NCBI RefSeq assembly: GCF_026929975.1
Contig: NZ_JANHOK010000001.1
Span: 272,236-336,235 of the forward strand
Length of the DNA stretch: 64,000 nt
Direction of reading: 5' to 3'
DNA from: Bartonella sp. F02
GTDB taxonomy: Bacteria; Pseudomonadota; Alphaproteobacteria; Rhizobiales; Rhizobiaceae
In this document: in pieces, positions 48,252 through 59,626 of the stretch
How positions within the stretch are numbered: position 1 is the stretch's first letter
Layout of the letters: every line of letters begins with the position of its first letter
Notes under the pieces: generated by a model
Database searches by the model: none
Told to the model about the DNA's origin: nothing
Seen by the model: only the letters and a program-made list of their open reading frames with translations
Made by a program: the position numbers and the translations under genes

Positions 48252-49583
48252 ATGACTGACAAAGACCAGATTGATAAAGCTGCTTCGTTGGTGGAGGCAG
48301 CAAAACGTTCTGGAGCAGATGCTGCCGATGCTGTTATTATTCGCTCTCATTCAGTTAGTGTTTCTGTTCGTCTTGGTAAAGTTGAATCGACAGAATCTGC
48401 AGAAAATAATGATTTTACATTGAGAGTTTTTGTTGGAAATAAAGTAGCGAGTGTTTCTGCTAATTTAAATATGTATCCTCAGGAATTAGCAGAACGTGCT
48501 GTTGCAATGGCTAAAGTTTCTCCGGATAGTTTATTTGAAGGTTTGGCAGATAAAGAGTATTTAGCCATGCATCCTAAAGATCTTGATCTTTTTGATGATT
48601 TTGTTCCGCAAAGTCATTTTTTAACACAAGACGCTTTAAAAATGGAAGCAGCAGCTCTTGATGTAAAGGGAGTGAGCAACTCTGGTGGTGCAGCAACAGC
48701 TTATGGTACTAGTGGTCTTGTTCTTGTAACCAGCGATGGTTTTTGTGGATCTTATCGTTCGAGTTTTTTTTCACGTTCATGTAGTGCGCTTGCTGGTGAA
48801 GGTATCGCGATGGAACGGGATTATGATTATACAGCTGCTTTACATTTTTCTGATTTGGAAGCAGCTGAAATTATAGGGAAAAATGCAGGGTTAGGTGCTG
48901 TTCGACGATTAGGAGCAATTCGTGCTGAAACTGGCATTGTTGATGTTGTTTTTGATCCGCGCGTGGCTCGTGGAATCGCTGGGCATATTGCAGGTATGGT
49001 GAATGGAGCATCGGTTGCTCGTAAAACGAGTCTTTTACAAAATTTAATGGGTACCACAATAATGAAACCTAACGTTAATGTGACGGATGATCCTTTGAGG
49101 CTAAGAGGAAGTGCTTCTCGTCCTTTTGATGGAGAAGGAGTAGAAGGCCAATCATTAAATATTATTGAAAATGGTGTTTTAAAAAATTGGCTTCTTTCTT
49201 CATCTTCAGCACGTGAATTAGGGCTTAAAACAAATGGTCGTGGTACACGTTCGGCATCGTTGGTTCAGCCAACGAGCACTAATTTTGCTATTGAGCCGGG
49301 TTTAATAGCGCCTCAGGATATGATAAAAGATATACAAAACGGTTTTTATGTAACAGAATTATTTGGGCACGGTGTTGATTTTGTAACGGGTCAGTATAGT
49401 CGTGGTGCTTCTGGTTTTTGGATTGAAAATGGAACAATTACTTATCCAGTGAGTGAAGTGACATTGGGTTCTGATTTACTTCATATGTTAGCGCATTTAA
49501 CTCCTGCTAATGATATTGATCGGCGTTATAGTATAGCTGCACCAACATTGTTAATTGAAGGAATGACACTTGCAGGAAAATAA
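48252..49583 (+). CDS. pmbA: TldD/PmbA family metalloprotease (TldE-like)
   Basis: 443 residues from the ATG at 48252 (AGGAG 6 bases upstream). N-terminal ASLVEAAKRSGADAADAVII and C-terminal TRSASLVQPTSTNFAIEPG and VTGQYSRGASGFWIENG are PmbA/TldE hallmarks. The HExxxH metal motif of TldD is absent, as in TldE subunits. TldD/E processes modified peptides such as microcin B17 and degrades CcdA in E. coli; the substrate here is unknown. No tldD lies in this window. Confidence 0.93.
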   Translation: MTDKDQIDKAASLVEAAKRSGADAADAVIIRSHSVSVSVRLGKVESTESAENNDFTLRVFVGNKVASVSANLNMYPQELAERAVAMAKVSPDSLFEGLADKEYLAMHPKDLDLFDDFVPQSHFLTQDALKMEAAALDVKGVSNSGGAATAYGTSGLVLVTSDGFCGSYRSSFFSRSCSALAGEGIAMERDYDYTAALHFSDLEAAEIIGKNAGLGAVRRLGAIRAETGIVDVVFDPRVARGIAGHIAGMVNGASVARKTSLLQNLMGTTIMKPNVNVTDDPLRLRGSASRPFDGEGVEGQSLNIIENGVLKNWLLSSSSARELGLKTNGRGTRSASLVQPTSTNFAIEPGLIAPQDMIKDIQNGFYVTELFGHGVDFVTGQYSRGASGFWIENGTITYPVSEVTLGSDLLHMLAHLTPANDIDRRYSIAAPTLLIEGMTLAGK

Positions 49584-50373
49584 TGCGTATTATCGCTCTG
49601 ACTTAAATCTTTTGCTTGATGCTTGTCGTGAAGCTGGAGATTTAGCAATGAAGTATTTTGGAAGGAAACCGAAGGTTTGGATTAAAGAGGGTAATTCACC
49701 TGTCAGTGAGGCAGATATAGCTGTTGATCATTTTTTAAAAGAAAAACTTTTAAGAGAACGGCCCAATTATGGCTGGATTTCGGAAGAGACAAAAGATGAT
49801 CGAGAGCGGCGTGCTTATGAATACTCTTTTGTTGTTGACCCTATTGATGGAACTCGTGGTTTTCTTTCTGGCAGTATTGATTGGTGTATCTCAGTTGCTA
49901 TCATTGAAAATGGGCGTCCTGTTGTGGGTATTTTACAGTGTCCTGCTAAAGGTATGGTCTATACAGCTATCTCTGGTGAGGGAGCAACATTAAACGGTAT
50001 AAAAATGCCTCTTTTGATTCCTAAAATGAATCGAAAATATAAAGTTTCACTTGATCAATCGATGGCTCAAAAACTTCCGCCTGATTTTCGTGATCAGGTT
50101 GTTTTTTGTCGTTATATTCCTTCTTTAGCGTATCGTATTGCTCTTGTTGCTCAAAATGAAATTGACATTGTATTGGTTCGGCCAAATTGCCATGATTGGG
50201 ATATTGCTGCAGCGGATCTGATTTTGCAAGAATGTGGAGGATGTATTGTGTCACTTGATACCTCATTTGTTTCTTATGGAGCCGAACCTTACCAATGGGG
50301 ATTTTTAATTGCTGGTGAAAATAAAAGTTGTCAAAATATGATAAATATTGTTCGTCAAGCCAAGTTAGTTTAA
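49570..50373 (+). CDS. inositol monophosphatase family protein (SuhB/CysQ-like)
   Basis: 267 residues starting at a TTG (49570) with AAGGA 7 bases upstream, inside the end of pmbA. Metal-binding motifs are intact: SEETKDD (Glu pair), DPIDGTRGFLSGSIDWCISV and WDIAAADLILQECGG. Alphaproteobacterial 3'(2'),5'-bisphosphate nucleotidases and inositol phosphatases share this pattern, so the substrate is open. It sits in the conserved pmbA-suhB-DUF4170-waaA-lpxK block. Confidence 0.9.
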   Translation: MQENNAYYRSDLNLLLDACREAGDLAMKYFGRKPKVWIKEGNSPVSEADIAVDHFLKEKLLRERPNYGWISEETKDDRERRAYEYSFVVDPIDGTRGFLSGSIDWCISVAIIENGRPVVGILQCPAKGMVYTAISGEGATLNGIKMPLLIPKMNRKYKVSLDQSMAQKLPPDFRDQVVFCRYIPSLAYRIALVAQNEIDIVLVRPNCHDWDIAAADLILQECGGCIVSLDTSFVSYGAEPYQWGFLIAGENKSCQNMINIVRQAKLV

Positions 50374-50418
50374 TCAAATAGCAATGTGCTAAATTTTTTT
50401 AATGATATGGAGGCAAAG

Positions 50419-50670
50419 ATGACAGAAGTTAGTGAGAAGAAGCAATTATTGCATCTTGTATTTGGAGGGGAATTAAAAAGTCTTGAGAGTAATCAGTTCA
50501 AGAATATTAATGACTTGGATGTGGTAGGTATCTTTCCAGATTATCAATCCGCTCAAGCTGCATGGCGGGCGAAAGCGCAAAGTAGTGTCGATAATGCGTT
50601 ACAGCGGTATTATATTGTGCATTTATATCGGCTTCTTGACGCTGAAGCGAGTGATATATCTAAAGTTTAG
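50419..50670 (+). CDS. DUF4170 family small protein
   Basis: 83 residues from the ATG at 50419, with GGAGG 6 bases upstream. The sequence QLLHLVFGGELKSLESNQFK, VVGIFPDYQSAQAAWRAKAQ and YYIVHLYRLLDAE matches DUF4170, found in alphaproteobacteria between suhB-like and waaA genes. Function unknown; the conserved placement suggests a link to Kdo/lipid A synthesis. No signal peptide or membrane segment. Confidence 0.88.
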   Translation: MTEVSEKKQLLHLVFGGELKSLESNQFKNINDLDVVGIFPDYQSAQAAWRAKAQSSVDNALQRYYIVHLYRLLDAEASDISKV

Positions 50671-51308
50671 CGCTTTAATTACTGTTTTATGGTTGTCTTT
50701 ATAAAGCTGTGATAAAATTTAAGATTAAAGTGTATCAAACTTATTCAAAAAAAGAAAAATATGTATTTTAAAGCGGTTGAATTAAAGAAATCGCTGTGTC
50801 TTCATGCGTTGTGATTTATATGTTTTTTCATTTTTCTGATACAGAAATAAAGATATAATGAGCACAGAAGTTAAGTTTTTAAATTTATAGGTGTTCAGTA
50901 AGAAATAAATAGTATTTATCATGTGAATAAAGATAATATTAGAGTTTTTAGATCTTAAAAATTCTTTGCAATATTGCAAGACATCAATATTGCAAGACAG
51001 TTGTCATTATTGTGGATGTTTCGCGTAGCAAAGCATTTGAAGCTCGCAAAAAGGTTATTTGATTGGCTAAATTGTCTGGTGACTCTGTTATGGTCTTACA
51101 CACCTGCATTTTTATGAGAGGAAATTCTCTAAACAACATGAGATAAAATGACAGCTCTCTTTTTTTTGAACGTTTCATTTATTTTTTGTGAACGAAGAGT
51201 GTTTTCTTTATCAAGATGGCAATAGTGTTTTGTGAGAACAAATACATACTTTTAATAAATATAATGAAGGTTTAATAGATAGAATTGATAGCCATTTAAA
51301 ATAACTGC
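50671..51308. other. 638-bp intergenic region with a possible gene remnant
   Basis: A plus-strand stretch near 50996-51170 reads VVIIVDVSRSKAFEARKKVI, stop, LAKLSGDSVMVLHTCIFMRG, which looks protein-like but is interrupted. A 14-base direct repeat GCAATATTGCAAGACA/TCAATATTGCAAGACA lies at about 50968-50998. The DNA interrupts the otherwise tight DUF4170-waaA spacing. Confidence 0.4.
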
Positions 51309-52646
51309 ATGAGGCGATTTGAAATTATGGAATTAAAAGTACGTGTGGCTTTTTTCATTTATCGGATGATTAGTTTTTGCTTACAACCCCTAGTGTCTTT
51401 TTACTTTCTTTTGTGTTCTGTTTGCAGGAAGGAAGAACGAAAACGCCAAAAAGAACGCTTAGGTAAAAGTTGTAAACTGCGTCCTCAAAGTCCACTTATT
51501 TGGTTTCATGCTGCGAGTATTGGAGAGACATTTGCCCTTTTCTCATTGATTAATTACATTTTATCTTTAAAAATCAATGTCTTATTAACAACTGGGACAA
51601 TGACATCTTCCACTCTTGCAAAACAATATTTTGGCAATCGCCTCATACACCAATATGCTCCATTAGATTTAGAATTAACAATGCGTCGTTTTATTCAGCA
51701 TTGGAAGCCTGATTTAGTTGTTGTTTGTGAATCTGAGATTTGGCCTTTCCGGATTCAAGAACTTGCAAAAAGGCGTATTCCACAGATTATAGTGAATGCC
51801 CATATGTCTGAGCGCTCTTTTAAAGCTTGGCAAAAACAGTTCACATTTGCCAAGCATATCTTTAAGCATATTGATATGGTTATTGGTCAGAATGAAAGAG
51901 ATATAGCTCATTATCGTGCACTTGGGGTTAAGTCTGTTGCGCTTTCTGGGAATCTCAAAGCGGATGTTTTTCCAGTTGTAGATCAAGCATTGTTTACACG
52001 TTATCGTAATGCAGTAAAAAATCGCCCGGTTTGGGCTGCTGTTTCAACGCATGAAGGAGAAGAGAAGATAGCTTTTGAAGTTCATAAGATTCTTAAAAAA
52101 TATTTGCCAAATTTATTGACAATTATTGTTCCTCGTCATCCTGAGCGATCAGAAGATATTCTCAAGGAATATAGTGATGGAAGTTTGCATTTTGTTCGCA
52201 GAAGTAGCAATACTATTCCAAATGCGAATACGGATATTTTGTTTGGTGATACGATTGGAGAAATGGGGCTTTTTCTCCGCTTAGCTCAGGTTGCTTTTAT
52301 TGGTAAATCCTTGTGTGAATATGGTGGACATAATCCATTGGAGTTGGCTGTGTTGGGTACGGCTATTTTAACAGGACCTCATGTCTCAAATTTTCAAGAT
52401 ATGTTTGAGCAATTTTTATCTCGTGATGCAGCTCGTGTTGTTACAAATTCTCAGCAGCTTGCTGATCAAGTATATAAGTTTTTGACTAATGAAGAATTAC
52501 GTCAAAAAATGGTTGAAAGGGCTTATGCAGTAGCAAATGGGATGACAGGAGCATTGGAGCGTACGTTAAAAGAACTTGAGCCGTTTTTGCAACCATTGGT
52601 AATACAGACCAATTTAAGTCAGTGTCAGAGTCGGTATGTATATTAG
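51309..52646 (+). CDS. waaA: Kdo transferase (3-deoxy-D-manno-octulosonic acid transferase)
   Basis: 445 residues, GT30 family. N-terminal membrane anchor (about 15-35), then the [20 protein letters not shown] motif with the catalytic Glu, [23 protein letters not shown], and in the C-terminal half [12 protein letters not shown] and [18 protein letters not shown]. It transfers Kdo from CMP-Kdo to lipid IVA. An internal ATG at 51327 is an alternative start; neither has a good ribosome site. It overlaps lpxK by 11 bp. Confidence 0.95.
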   Translation: MRRFEIMELKVRVAFFIYRMISFCLQPLVSFYFLLCSVCRKEERKRQKERLGKSCKLRPQSPLIWFHAASIGETFALFSLINYILSLKINVLLTTGTMTSSTLAKQYFGNRLIHQYAPLDLELTMRRFIQHWKPDLVVVCESEIWPFRIQELAKRRIPQIIVNAHMSERSFKAWQKQFTFAKHIFKHIDMVIGQNERDIAHYRALGVKSVALSGNLKADVFPVVDQALFTRYRNAVKNRPVWAAVSTHEGEEKIAFEVHKILKKYLPNLLTIIVPRHPERSEDILKEYSDGSLHFVRRSSNTIPNANTDILFGDTIGEMGLFLRLAQVAFIGKSLCEYGGHNPLELAVLGTAILTGPHVSNFQDMFEQFLSRDAARVVTNSQQLADQVYKFLTNEELRQKMVERAYAVANGMTGALERTLKELEPFLQPLVIQTNLSQCQSRYVY

Positions 52647-53655
52647 AGCTCCTCATTTTTGGTGGAAAAAAAGAAGCATTTTTCGTTTTTTATTTGCTCC
52701 AATTTCTTGGCTTTATGGCTATTTTGCTCATCGTCAGATGCTCAAACAACCTCTTGTTATTGATTTACCCGTGTTATGTATTGGAAATTTTACATTAGGT
52801 GGGGCGGGTAAAACACCTGTTGTTATTGCTTTTGCTAAAGTCGCTAAAGAGCTTGGTTTTATGCCAGGGATTGTATCTCGCGGTTATGGTGGAATGATTA
52901 AAAGAGAGCATCTTGTTGATGAAAAACGTGATAATGCGCATGATGTTGGAGATGAAGCTCTTTTACTTGCGCGCCATGCTCATGTTGTTATATCGCCTGA
53001 TCGTTATGCAGCGGCGCACTATCTTAAAGAGCAAGGATGTGATCTTATTTTAATGGATGATGGATTTCAAAGTCGTCGTCTTTATGCAGATTACGCATTG
53101 CTTGTTGTTGATGCAATGCGTGGTTTGGGGAACAATGCTATTTTTCCAGCAGGCCCTTTGCGTGCACCATTAAAAACGCAATTCTCTTTGACGGATAGTA
53201 TTTTATTAATTGGTGATTCAGATCAAAAAAATGGTGTCGTTGATTTTATTGCACATAGTGGAAAATCTTTACATTATGCTCGTCTCCAATCATTGGTATC
53301 TGATGATGTTTCTGGAAAATCGTTTTTAGCATTTGCAGGGATTGGGAATCCAGATAAATTTTTTCAATCTATTAAAGAAATGTCAGGTAATGTTGTGCAA
53401 ACTTGCTCTTATCCTGACCATTATGTTTTCACGAATACGGATATACAGAATCTTGCAAAAAGAGCTAAAATGCAGAATTTGTGGCTTGCTACAACCGCTA
53501 AGGATTATATACGGATGCAGGCCGATGATTTGCAAAAAAAATTAAAAAATCTCATTATTTTTGATGTTGAAGTTAACTTTGCTCAAAAAGATTTTTGTCG
53601 CACCCTTCTTGAAGAGGTTATTGAGCGCTTTAAGAAACGAAAGCATTCTTTATAA
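52636..53655 (+). CDS. lpxK: tetraacyldisaccharide 4'-kinase
   Basis: 339 residues. Walker A in [20 protein letters not shown], then [21 protein letters not shown] and the DDGFQSRRL motif, all typical of LpxK. An N-terminal membrane-associated helix ([20 protein letters not shown]) precedes them. It phosphorylates the 4' position of the lipid A disaccharide. The order waaA-lpxK with overlapping frames is conserved in rhizobia. Confidence 0.96.
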   Translation: MYIRAPHFWWKKRSIFRFLFAPISWLYGYFAHRQMLKQPLVIDLPVLCIGNFTLGGAGKTPVVIAFAKVAKELGFMPGIVSRGYGGMIKREHLVDEKRDNAHDVGDEALLLARHAHVVISPDRYAAAHYLKEQGCDLILMDDGFQSRRLYADYALLVVDAMRGLGNNAIFPAGPLRAPLKTQFSLTDSILLIGDSDQKNGVVDFIAHSGKSLHYARLQSLVSDDVSGKSFLAFAGIGNPDKFFQSIKEMSGNVVQTCSYPDHYVFTNTDIQNLAKRAKMQNLWLATTAKDYIRMQADDLQKKLKNLIIFDVEVNFAQKDFCRTLLEEVIERFKKRKHSL

Positions 53656-53699
53656 TGGATTCAATAAAAAGATAAAATTTATCTTGTGTAGATTCTGGG

Positions 53700-53939
53700 T
53701 TATTTCTCTTTTTTCGTTTTTAATAATTGGCTGAGGTGTGGATTACATTCAAGCTCACGATGATAAGAAAATTCGCAATTGGCATATGCTTCTTGACGGT
53801 GATGATTCCAATATTTTAATTCATCTATGGGAATTTTTTGTCCACTGACAGCACAAAGGGTATAGGTTCCATATTTTACAATTTTATATCCATTACTCGT
53901 ATAGTGAACTACGGCTTCGCGTTCGTTATCAGAAAACAT
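53700..53939 (-). CDS. DUF2093 family small protein
   Basis: 79 residues. The body VVHYTSNGYKIVKYGTYTLC, AVSGQKIPIDELKYWNHHRQ, EAYANCEFSYHRELE is the DUF2093 pattern, known from alphaproteobacteria near lpxK and mutL. Cys28/Cys53-type cysteines hint at metal binding but that is a guess. Function unknown. Convergent with lpxK, 44 bp apart. Confidence 0.88.
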   Translation of the reverse strand: MFSDNEREAVVHYTSNGYKIVKYGTYTLCAVSGQKIPIDELKYWNHHRQEAYANCEFSYHRELECNPHLSQLLKTKKEK

Positions 53940-54049
53940 TTTGTATGGAACCTTTCTGTTTTTATGAAAAAATATACAGATAAAATGCTATAAAAACACT
54001 TTATAAAGTTTAAAAATATTTCTTTCCAGTTAAAATGATCAATGAATCT

Positions 54050-55882
54050 TTATTTTCTACCAAAAAGACGCTCTATATCTGCGAGTTTAAGTTCAATATA
54101 AGTAGGGCGACCGTGATTGCACGTTCCTGAATGAGGTGTTTCTTCTATTTGTCGTAAAAGTGCATTCATTTCTTCAGGCCGTAAAAGACGTCCTGAACGT
54201 ATTGAACTATGACAAGCCATTGTTGCAGCAATATAATCAAGCATTGCTTTTAAATTGTTTGTTGTGTCATATTCAGCTGCTTCATCGGCAAGAGCTTTGA
54301 TGAGGGCTTTAGCATCAACTTCTCCTAACATGGTAGGTGTTTCGCGTACGACGATTGCGCCTGGTCCAAATGGTTCAATGTTTAAGCCAAATTTTTGTAA
54401 AGTATCTTTGTGACTTAGAAGACATGTTGCGTCTTCTTCAGAGAGTTCTACAATTTCAGGAATAAGTAATAATTGTGAAGGGAGTGGTTTAGAATAAAGC
54501 GCATTTTTAAGTGCTTCATAGACGAGTCTTTCATGGGCAGCATGCTGATCGACAATAATCAAACTATCTTGAGTTTGAGCGACAATATAATTTTTGTGAA
54601 TTTGTGCTTTTGCTGCTCCGAGTGGATAATCTAATTCTTTGGGTGTGGATATTGTGTTTTCAGTGCATGCATTAGCACTCGGTTGGTTTAAGTGCTCCAT
54701 AATAGGCGTGATATCTTCTTTAAAACCAGAAGAATTGCTTGTATCTAGCGGTTTGTAAAGCGTAGCAGATGAAGGGTGATATGACGGTGCCCTGTAAGAA
54801 AAAGATCCGTGAGTATTCTTTAAGGTTTCAAACGATTGTGTTTTAAATGCAGAGAGCATTGCTTCAGAACGTGTTGAAGTAGGGCGAATCCCTGCTTGAT
54901 GCAATGCTTCATGAATTGCTCCGATGATTAAACCACGAATTAATCCAGGATCACGGAATCGTACATCAGCTTTGGTTGGATGAACATTTACATCAACATC
55001 GGCAGGTGGTAACTCAATAAAAAGAATGGATACAGCATGACGGTCGCGAGCAATGACATCAGCATAAGCTCCACGGATTGCTCCCCATAAAAGTTTGTCA
55101 CGCACGGGACGTCCATTGACATAAGCGAATTGATGAAGGCTATTGCTGCGATTAAAAGAAGGGACACCAGTAAATCCCGTTAAATGGACTGCTTCACGTT
55201 TTGCATTAAGTACAATGCTGTTAGAAGCAAATTCTTTTCCCATAATTTGTGTAATACGTTGTAATTGACCCTGGGTATTATTTTCTGTTGCCGGAAATTC
55301 TATGGGCATTCTATCAGTGCCGGAAAGAGAAAAACGAATATGTGGAAATGCGATAGCAATTCGCTTGACCATTTCTGTAATAGCACTTGTTTCAGCACGA
55401 TCTGTTTTCATAAACTTAAGTCGTGCTGGAGTTACAAAAAAAAGATCAGAAACTTCAACAATCGTTCCTGGATTGGCTGCGGCCGGTTTGGGGCCTGAAA
55501 TTTTTCCTGCTGTCACAGTAATTTCGGCAGCGCTATCGGCATTTTGTGTTCGTGAAGTGAGTTTCAATTTAGCAACAGAGCCAATAGAAGGTAATGCTTC
55601 TCCTCGAAATCCAAGAAAGCAAATATTCTGCACGTCGTCGATAATTTTAGATGTGCAATGACGAGAGATTGCCAAAGTTAACTGATCTTCTGGGATGCCA
55701 CATCCATTATCACTGACTTTTATGAAGTTTTTGCCACCATTTGCAGTTACAATTTCAATGCGTGTTGCCCCTGCATCAATGGCATTTTCCACCAGTTCTT
55801 TGACGACATTAGCGGGTCGTTCAATCACTTCTCCAGCGGCAATTTGGTTAATAATAGTTTCATTAAGATGGCGTATAATCAT
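54050..55882 (-). CDS. mutL: DNA mismatch repair protein MutL
   Basis: 610 residues. GHKL ATPase motifs: [14 protein letters not shown] (N), [11 protein letters not shown] and [16 protein letters not shown], then [12 protein letters not shown] near residue 310. The C-terminal dimerisation domain carries an endonuclease motif [13 protein letters not shown] (DQHAx2Ex4E), typical of MutL from organisms without MutH, plus [12 protein letters not shown] and [11 protein letters not shown]. Start [20 protein letters not shown] is the family start. Confidence 0.97.
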   Translation of the reverse strand: MIIRHLNETIINQIAAGEVIERPANVVKELVENAIDAGATRIEIVTANGGKNFIKVSDNGCGIPEDQLTLAISRHCTSKIIDDVQNICFLGFRGEALPSIGSVAKLKLTSRTQNADSAAEITVTAGKISGPKPAAANPGTIVEVSDLFFVTPARLKFMKTDRAETSAITEMVKRIAIAFPHIRFSLSGTDRMPIEFPATENNTQGQLQRITQIMGKEFASNSIVLNAKREAVHLTGFTGVPSFNRSNSLHQFAYVNGRPVRDKLLWGAIRGAYADVIARDRHAVSILFIELPPADVDVNVHPTKADVRFRDPGLIRGLIIGAIHEALHQAGIRPTSTRSEAMLSAFKTQSFETLKNTHGSFSYRAPSYHPSSATLYKPLDTSNSSGFKEDITPIMEHLNQPSANACTENTISTPKELDYPLGAAKAQIHKNYIVAQTQDSLIIVDQHAAHERLVYEALKNALYSKPLPSQLLLIPEIVELSEEDATCLLSHKDTLQKFGLNIEPFGPGAIVVRETPTMLGEVDAKALIKALADEAAEYDTTNNLKAMLDYIAATMACHSSIRSGRLLRPEEMNALLRQIEETPHSGTCNHGRPTYIELKLADIERLFGRK

Positions 55883-56195
55883 CGCTAAATGTTAGCAGGA
55901 TTTATTTTAACTGTATAGAAATTTTGCGGAATGATAACAATGTTTGTTCGACATTAAAAAATGATAAGAATATTGAAAATAGTATTTTGAAGAAGAATAA
56001 AATTTTGCGCGTAAATTTGATAGGCACTGTTTTTATGAAAGAATGCTTTTCTAAGTATTCGTTTATTATTTTATTTATTTTTTGTTTTTAAACAGTAACT
56101 GGTTATAAAGAGGATTAAGTTTTTTATCTTTTTAAAAGTTACATCAATGAATGATGTAGAATGTACAAGATAAGACAAAATAAAAGGCAAGAGTT
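55883..56195. other. 313-bp intergenic region between divergent mutL and the dCTP deaminase gene
   Basis: AT-rich with no frame; promoters for both neighbours must lie here. No hairpin or operator stands out. Confidence 0.5.
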
Positions 56196-57284
56196 ATGAT
56201 ACGCACAAGAGGGATATTGGCAGATAGCGATATAAAGGCTTTAATTGATAATAATGTTCTAAAAGCCACTCGTGTATTTGATGCGGATCAAATACAACCT
56301 GCGAGTCTTGATGTTCGCTTAGGAGATACAGCGTATCGTATACGCGCTTCTTTTATGCCAGGACCTCATACAAAAGTTTGTGATAAATTAGAACGGTTAA
56401 AATTACACGAAATTGATTTGCGTGAAGGAGCTGTTTTAGAAACGGGATGTGTTTATATTGTCCCTCTTTTAGAAAGTCTCGCTTTACCAAAGGTTTTATC
56501 TGCTGTTGCTAATCCAAAAAGCTCTACAGGAAGATTAGATGTTTTTACGCGTGTCATAACAGATGAAGCTCAGGAATTTGATAAAATTTATACAGGGTAT
56601 CATGGTCCACTTTATCTTGAAATTAGCCCACGGACATTTCCGATTTTAGTTCGCACAGGTTCACGTTTATCTCAACTTCGGTTTCGTAAAGGAAAAAGTT
56701 ATTTAAGTGAACTTGAGCTACGTGCTTTGCATAGAGCTGAAACACTTATATCGGATGACTTTCCCAATATTGGTGATGGCGGTATCGGGATTTCTATTGA
56801 TTTGGCCGGTGATGAAAATGAACTTGTAGGATACCGTGGGAAACGTCATACGGGTGTTATTGATATCGATAAACGTGCTGCTGCTAATATTTTAGATTTT
56901 TGGGAACCAATTTATGCTCATGGTAAAAGAGAACTCGTTCTTGATCCTGGTGAGTTTCATATTTTAGTTTCGCGAGAGTCTGTCCATGTTCCTCCATTAT
57001 GTGCTGCTGAGATGACTCCTTTTGATCCTTTAGTCGGTGAGTTTAGAGTTCATTACGCAGGTTTTTTTGATCCAGGATTTGGGCATGCAGAAGCTGGTGG
57101 AAAAGGAGCGCGAGCTGTTTTGGAAGTGCGCAGTCATGAAGTTCCATTTATTTTAGAACATGGTCAAATTGTTGGTCGTTTGGTTTATGAATATATGCTT
57201 GATCGTCCGTTGACTCTTTATGGGCATAATGTTGGGTCGCATTATCAAGCGCAGAAATTAAAATTATCCAAGCATTTTAAATAG
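56196..57284 (+). CDS. dcd: 2'-deoxycytidine 5'-triphosphate deaminase, double-domain form
   Basis: 362 residues, about twice the length of E. coli Dcd (193). The N-terminal half shows ILADSDIKALIDN, QPASLDVRLGDTAYRI, NPKSSTGRLDVFTRVI and SRLSQLRFRKG; the C-terminal half carries a second dUTPase-fold domain (LDPGEFHILVSRESVHV, FDPGFGHAEAGGKGARAVLEV and HGQIVGRLVYE). This fused form is known in alphaproteobacteria. It makes dUTP from dCTP. The exact substrate of the fused form is inferred from the family. Confidence 0.9.
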   Translation: MIRTRGILADSDIKALIDNNVLKATRVFDADQIQPASLDVRLGDTAYRIRASFMPGPHTKVCDKLERLKLHEIDLREGAVLETGCVYIVPLLESLALPKVLSAVANPKSSTGRLDVFTRVITDEAQEFDKIYTGYHGPLYLEISPRTFPILVRTGSRLSQLRFRKGKSYLSELELRALHRAETLISDDFPNIGDGGIGISIDLAGDENELVGYRGKRHTGVIDIDKRAAANILDFWEPIYAHGKRELVLDPGEFHILVSRESVHVPPLCAAEMTPFDPLVGEFRVHYAGFFDPGFGHAEAGGKGARAVLEVRSHEVPFILEHGQIVGRLVYEYMLDRPLTLYGHNVGSHYQAQKLKLSKHFK

Positions 57285-58161
57285 GGCTGGGGTTAGAGTT
57301 TTGATACAGTCTGTATAATCTGTATAAGAGGTATCTCATTTTTAAATGAGAAATTTAATGCTTATAGATATGAGTGATTAATTTCATATGAAATTGAGTA
57401 AAAAGATGAATGCGAAGTACAAAAATAAACATATTTTCAATTATAGTTAAAAATAAAGTTTCTTGATAAAATTTAAAATGTTTATTTTTGTGCTACAATT
57501 TAAATCTTTAATGTGTTTTATTTTGACTGATATATAATTAACAATTCCAATTAGGTACTTTTTATAATAGTCAATTGATATAAATAGCAAAAAATGAATC
57601 GGTAAAACAAAAATTTCATTATTAATGTATTCTAGTATTTTAAATGATTAAAATATTCTGTACGAATACAATTTTTCTGGTGTTTAAGTTAATCAATGAT
57701 GAGATCATTGATGAGATATTGATATGAAATGCTTGGTAAATTTAGCTAACGTATTTATTGAGGTGTATTAGTGTTTTTTTAATATTTTTCAAAAATATTT
57801 CGGTTTATAGATAACAACTAATTGTGTATTATTTATTTGTATTTTATATATTTTGTATAATTAATTATAGTTTATAGAGAATGTCATTTTTTAATTTAGT
57901 GTTGTTTAGAAGAATATAAATGTTAAAATATATTACATAATGGGTTTTAGATATTGATAATCTATGAATTTCGATGTTGATTACTAAAAATATTATCAAA
58001 TACTTAGTCTGGAAAATATAAATCAGAGCGTTATTTTTATTATTAAGTAATAGAGTTGTTGTTATAGCATTTAAAACTATCATTTATAGTTCTTTTTTAG
58101 AATATTTAATAAGAACTTTTGCGTATTTTCGCTTTTTATTTTATGGAGTAAAAGTATTGTT
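57285..58161. other. 877-bp intergenic region, very AT-rich
   Basis: A perfect inverted repeat TCTCATTT-TT-AAATGAGA at 57334-57351 follows the deaminase gene and may be a weak terminator. The rest has no supported gene; a 72-codon minus-strand frame at 57865-58083 is Ile/Leu/Asn-rich noise. Confidence 0.5.
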
Positions 58162-59313
58162 ATGATTATTTCTTCAACATTTGACTACCGTAAAGCAGCA
58201 AAACGTCGATTACCTCCTTTTTTATTTCATTATATTGATGGCGGAGCTTATGCTGAGGAAACGATGAAGCGTAATTGTACAGATCTTCATGCTCTTGCAC
58301 TATGTCAACGAATTCTTAAACAAGTTGGGGAAGTTGATCTTTCAACAAAATTATTTGATCAGACTCTTAAGATGCCGGTTATCCTTGCGCCTGTTGGTTT
58401 AACGGGTATGTATGCGCGTCGTGGTGAGGTGCAAGCAGCGCGTGCAGCAGTTGCAAAAGGTATTCCTTTTACGTTGTCTTCAGTTTCAGTATGTCCTATT
58501 GCGGAAATACAGGCTGCGGTTGGTAGTGCTTTTTGGTTTCAACTTTATGTTCTCAAAGATCGTGGTTTTATGCGCGATGCGTTGGAACGATCTTGGTCGG
58601 CTGGTGTTCGTACATTGGTTTTTACGGTTGATATGCCGGTTCCGGGTGCGCGTTATCGTGATGCTCATTCTGGAATGTCTGGTCCTTATGCTGGATTGCG
58701 TCGAATTTTACAAGCTTTTGTTCATCCGCGGTGGGCTTGGGATGTTGGTATCATGGGACATCCACATGATCTAGGAAATGTTTCTGCTTATCTTCAGAAG
58801 AAGGTTGCACTAGAAGATTATATTGGGTGGCTTGGAGCAAATTTTGATCCATCAATCGGTTGGAATGATCTTCAATGGATTCGAGATTTTTGGAAGGGAA
58901 AAATGATTCTAAAAGGTATTCTGGATCCAAGAGACGCACGTGAAGCCGTTCAATTTGGTGCAGATGGTATTGTTGTTTCTAATCATGGCGGACGTCAGCT
59001 TGATGGAGTCTTATCAACGGCTCGAGCCTTACCTGTTATTGCTGATGCTGTAAAAGGCGATTTAACTCTGCTAGTTGATTCTGGAATTCGTTCTGGTCTT
59101 GATGTTGTACGAATGATAGCACAAGGTGCAGATGCTGTTATGATTGGGCGTGCTTTTGTTTATGCGCTTGCGGCGAGAGGAGAAAAAGGTGTTAGTCATC
59201 TCCTTGATTTGTTTGCTAAAGAAATGCAAGTCGCTATGACATTAACTGGTGTGCGTACAGTTAAAGAAATCACACGTGAAAGTTTAGTTGGTGCAGATTT
59301 TTTTAAAAGTTGA
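58162..59313 (+). CDS. lldD: L-lactate dehydrogenase (FMN-dependent, cytochrome-linked)
   Basis: 383 residues of the FMN-dependent alpha-hydroxy-acid dehydrogenase family. The active-site pattern [10 protein letters not shown] near residue 275 carries the catalytic His and substrate Arg; [17 protein letters not shown] and [19 protein letters not shown] near the start and [20 protein letters not shown] at the end bind FMN. It oxidises L-lactate to pyruvate, feeding electrons to quinone. It stands alone; no lldP permease is adjacent. Confidence 0.93.
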   Translation: MIISSTFDYRKAAKRRLPPFLFHYIDGGAYAEETMKRNCTDLHALALCQRILKQVGEVDLSTKLFDQTLKMPVILAPVGLTGMYARRGEVQAARAAVAKGIPFTLSSVSVCPIAEIQAAVGSAFWFQLYVLKDRGFMRDALERSWSAGVRTLVFTVDMPVPGARYRDAHSGMSGPYAGLRRILQAFVHPRWAWDVGIMGHPHDLGNVSAYLQKKVALEDYIGWLGANFDPSIGWNDLQWIRDFWKGKMILKGILDPRDAREAVQFGADGIVVSNHGGRQLDGVLSTARALPVIADAVKGDLTLLVDSGIRSGLDVVRMIAQGADAVMIGRAFVYALAARGEKGVSHLLDLFAKEMQVAMTLTGVRTVKEITRESLVGADFFKS

Positions 59314-59626
59314 TCAAAGAGTGCAGCATATTGTAAGTCTTTTTGAAAAATATCTATTGTGTTGAATACGAGAAAAATTCAATTTTTTTGTTTAGATATG
59401 TTCACTTGTTATAGTTTCGATGTTTTTAAACATTTTTTAATGAATATGCTTATGCAAGATTATTTTCTCTTTAGAAGATAAATTGGTTTTATCTTTTTAC
59501 GTTATGCGTATGTTCCGCAAATCATTAAAAATTAATCTGCTTTTGTTTTAACAAGAGTGAATTGGTAGGTAGACTAAAAAATCTTCAAAATTAGTCATCA
59601 ATTTATTACGATTTTTTAAAGTAAAT
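59314..59626. other. 313-bp intergenic region, no gene seen
   Basis: AT-rich, downstream of lldD and of the convergent tRNA gene; no clear terminator. Confidence 0.4.

Noticed and set aside
49769..49993. 74-codon plus-strand frame
   Set aside because: Inside the SuhB-like gene in another frame; a shadow.
57865..58083. 72-codon minus-strand open frame
   Set aside because: Low-complexity Ile/Leu/Asn/Tyr product in very AT-rich DNA, with no motif.
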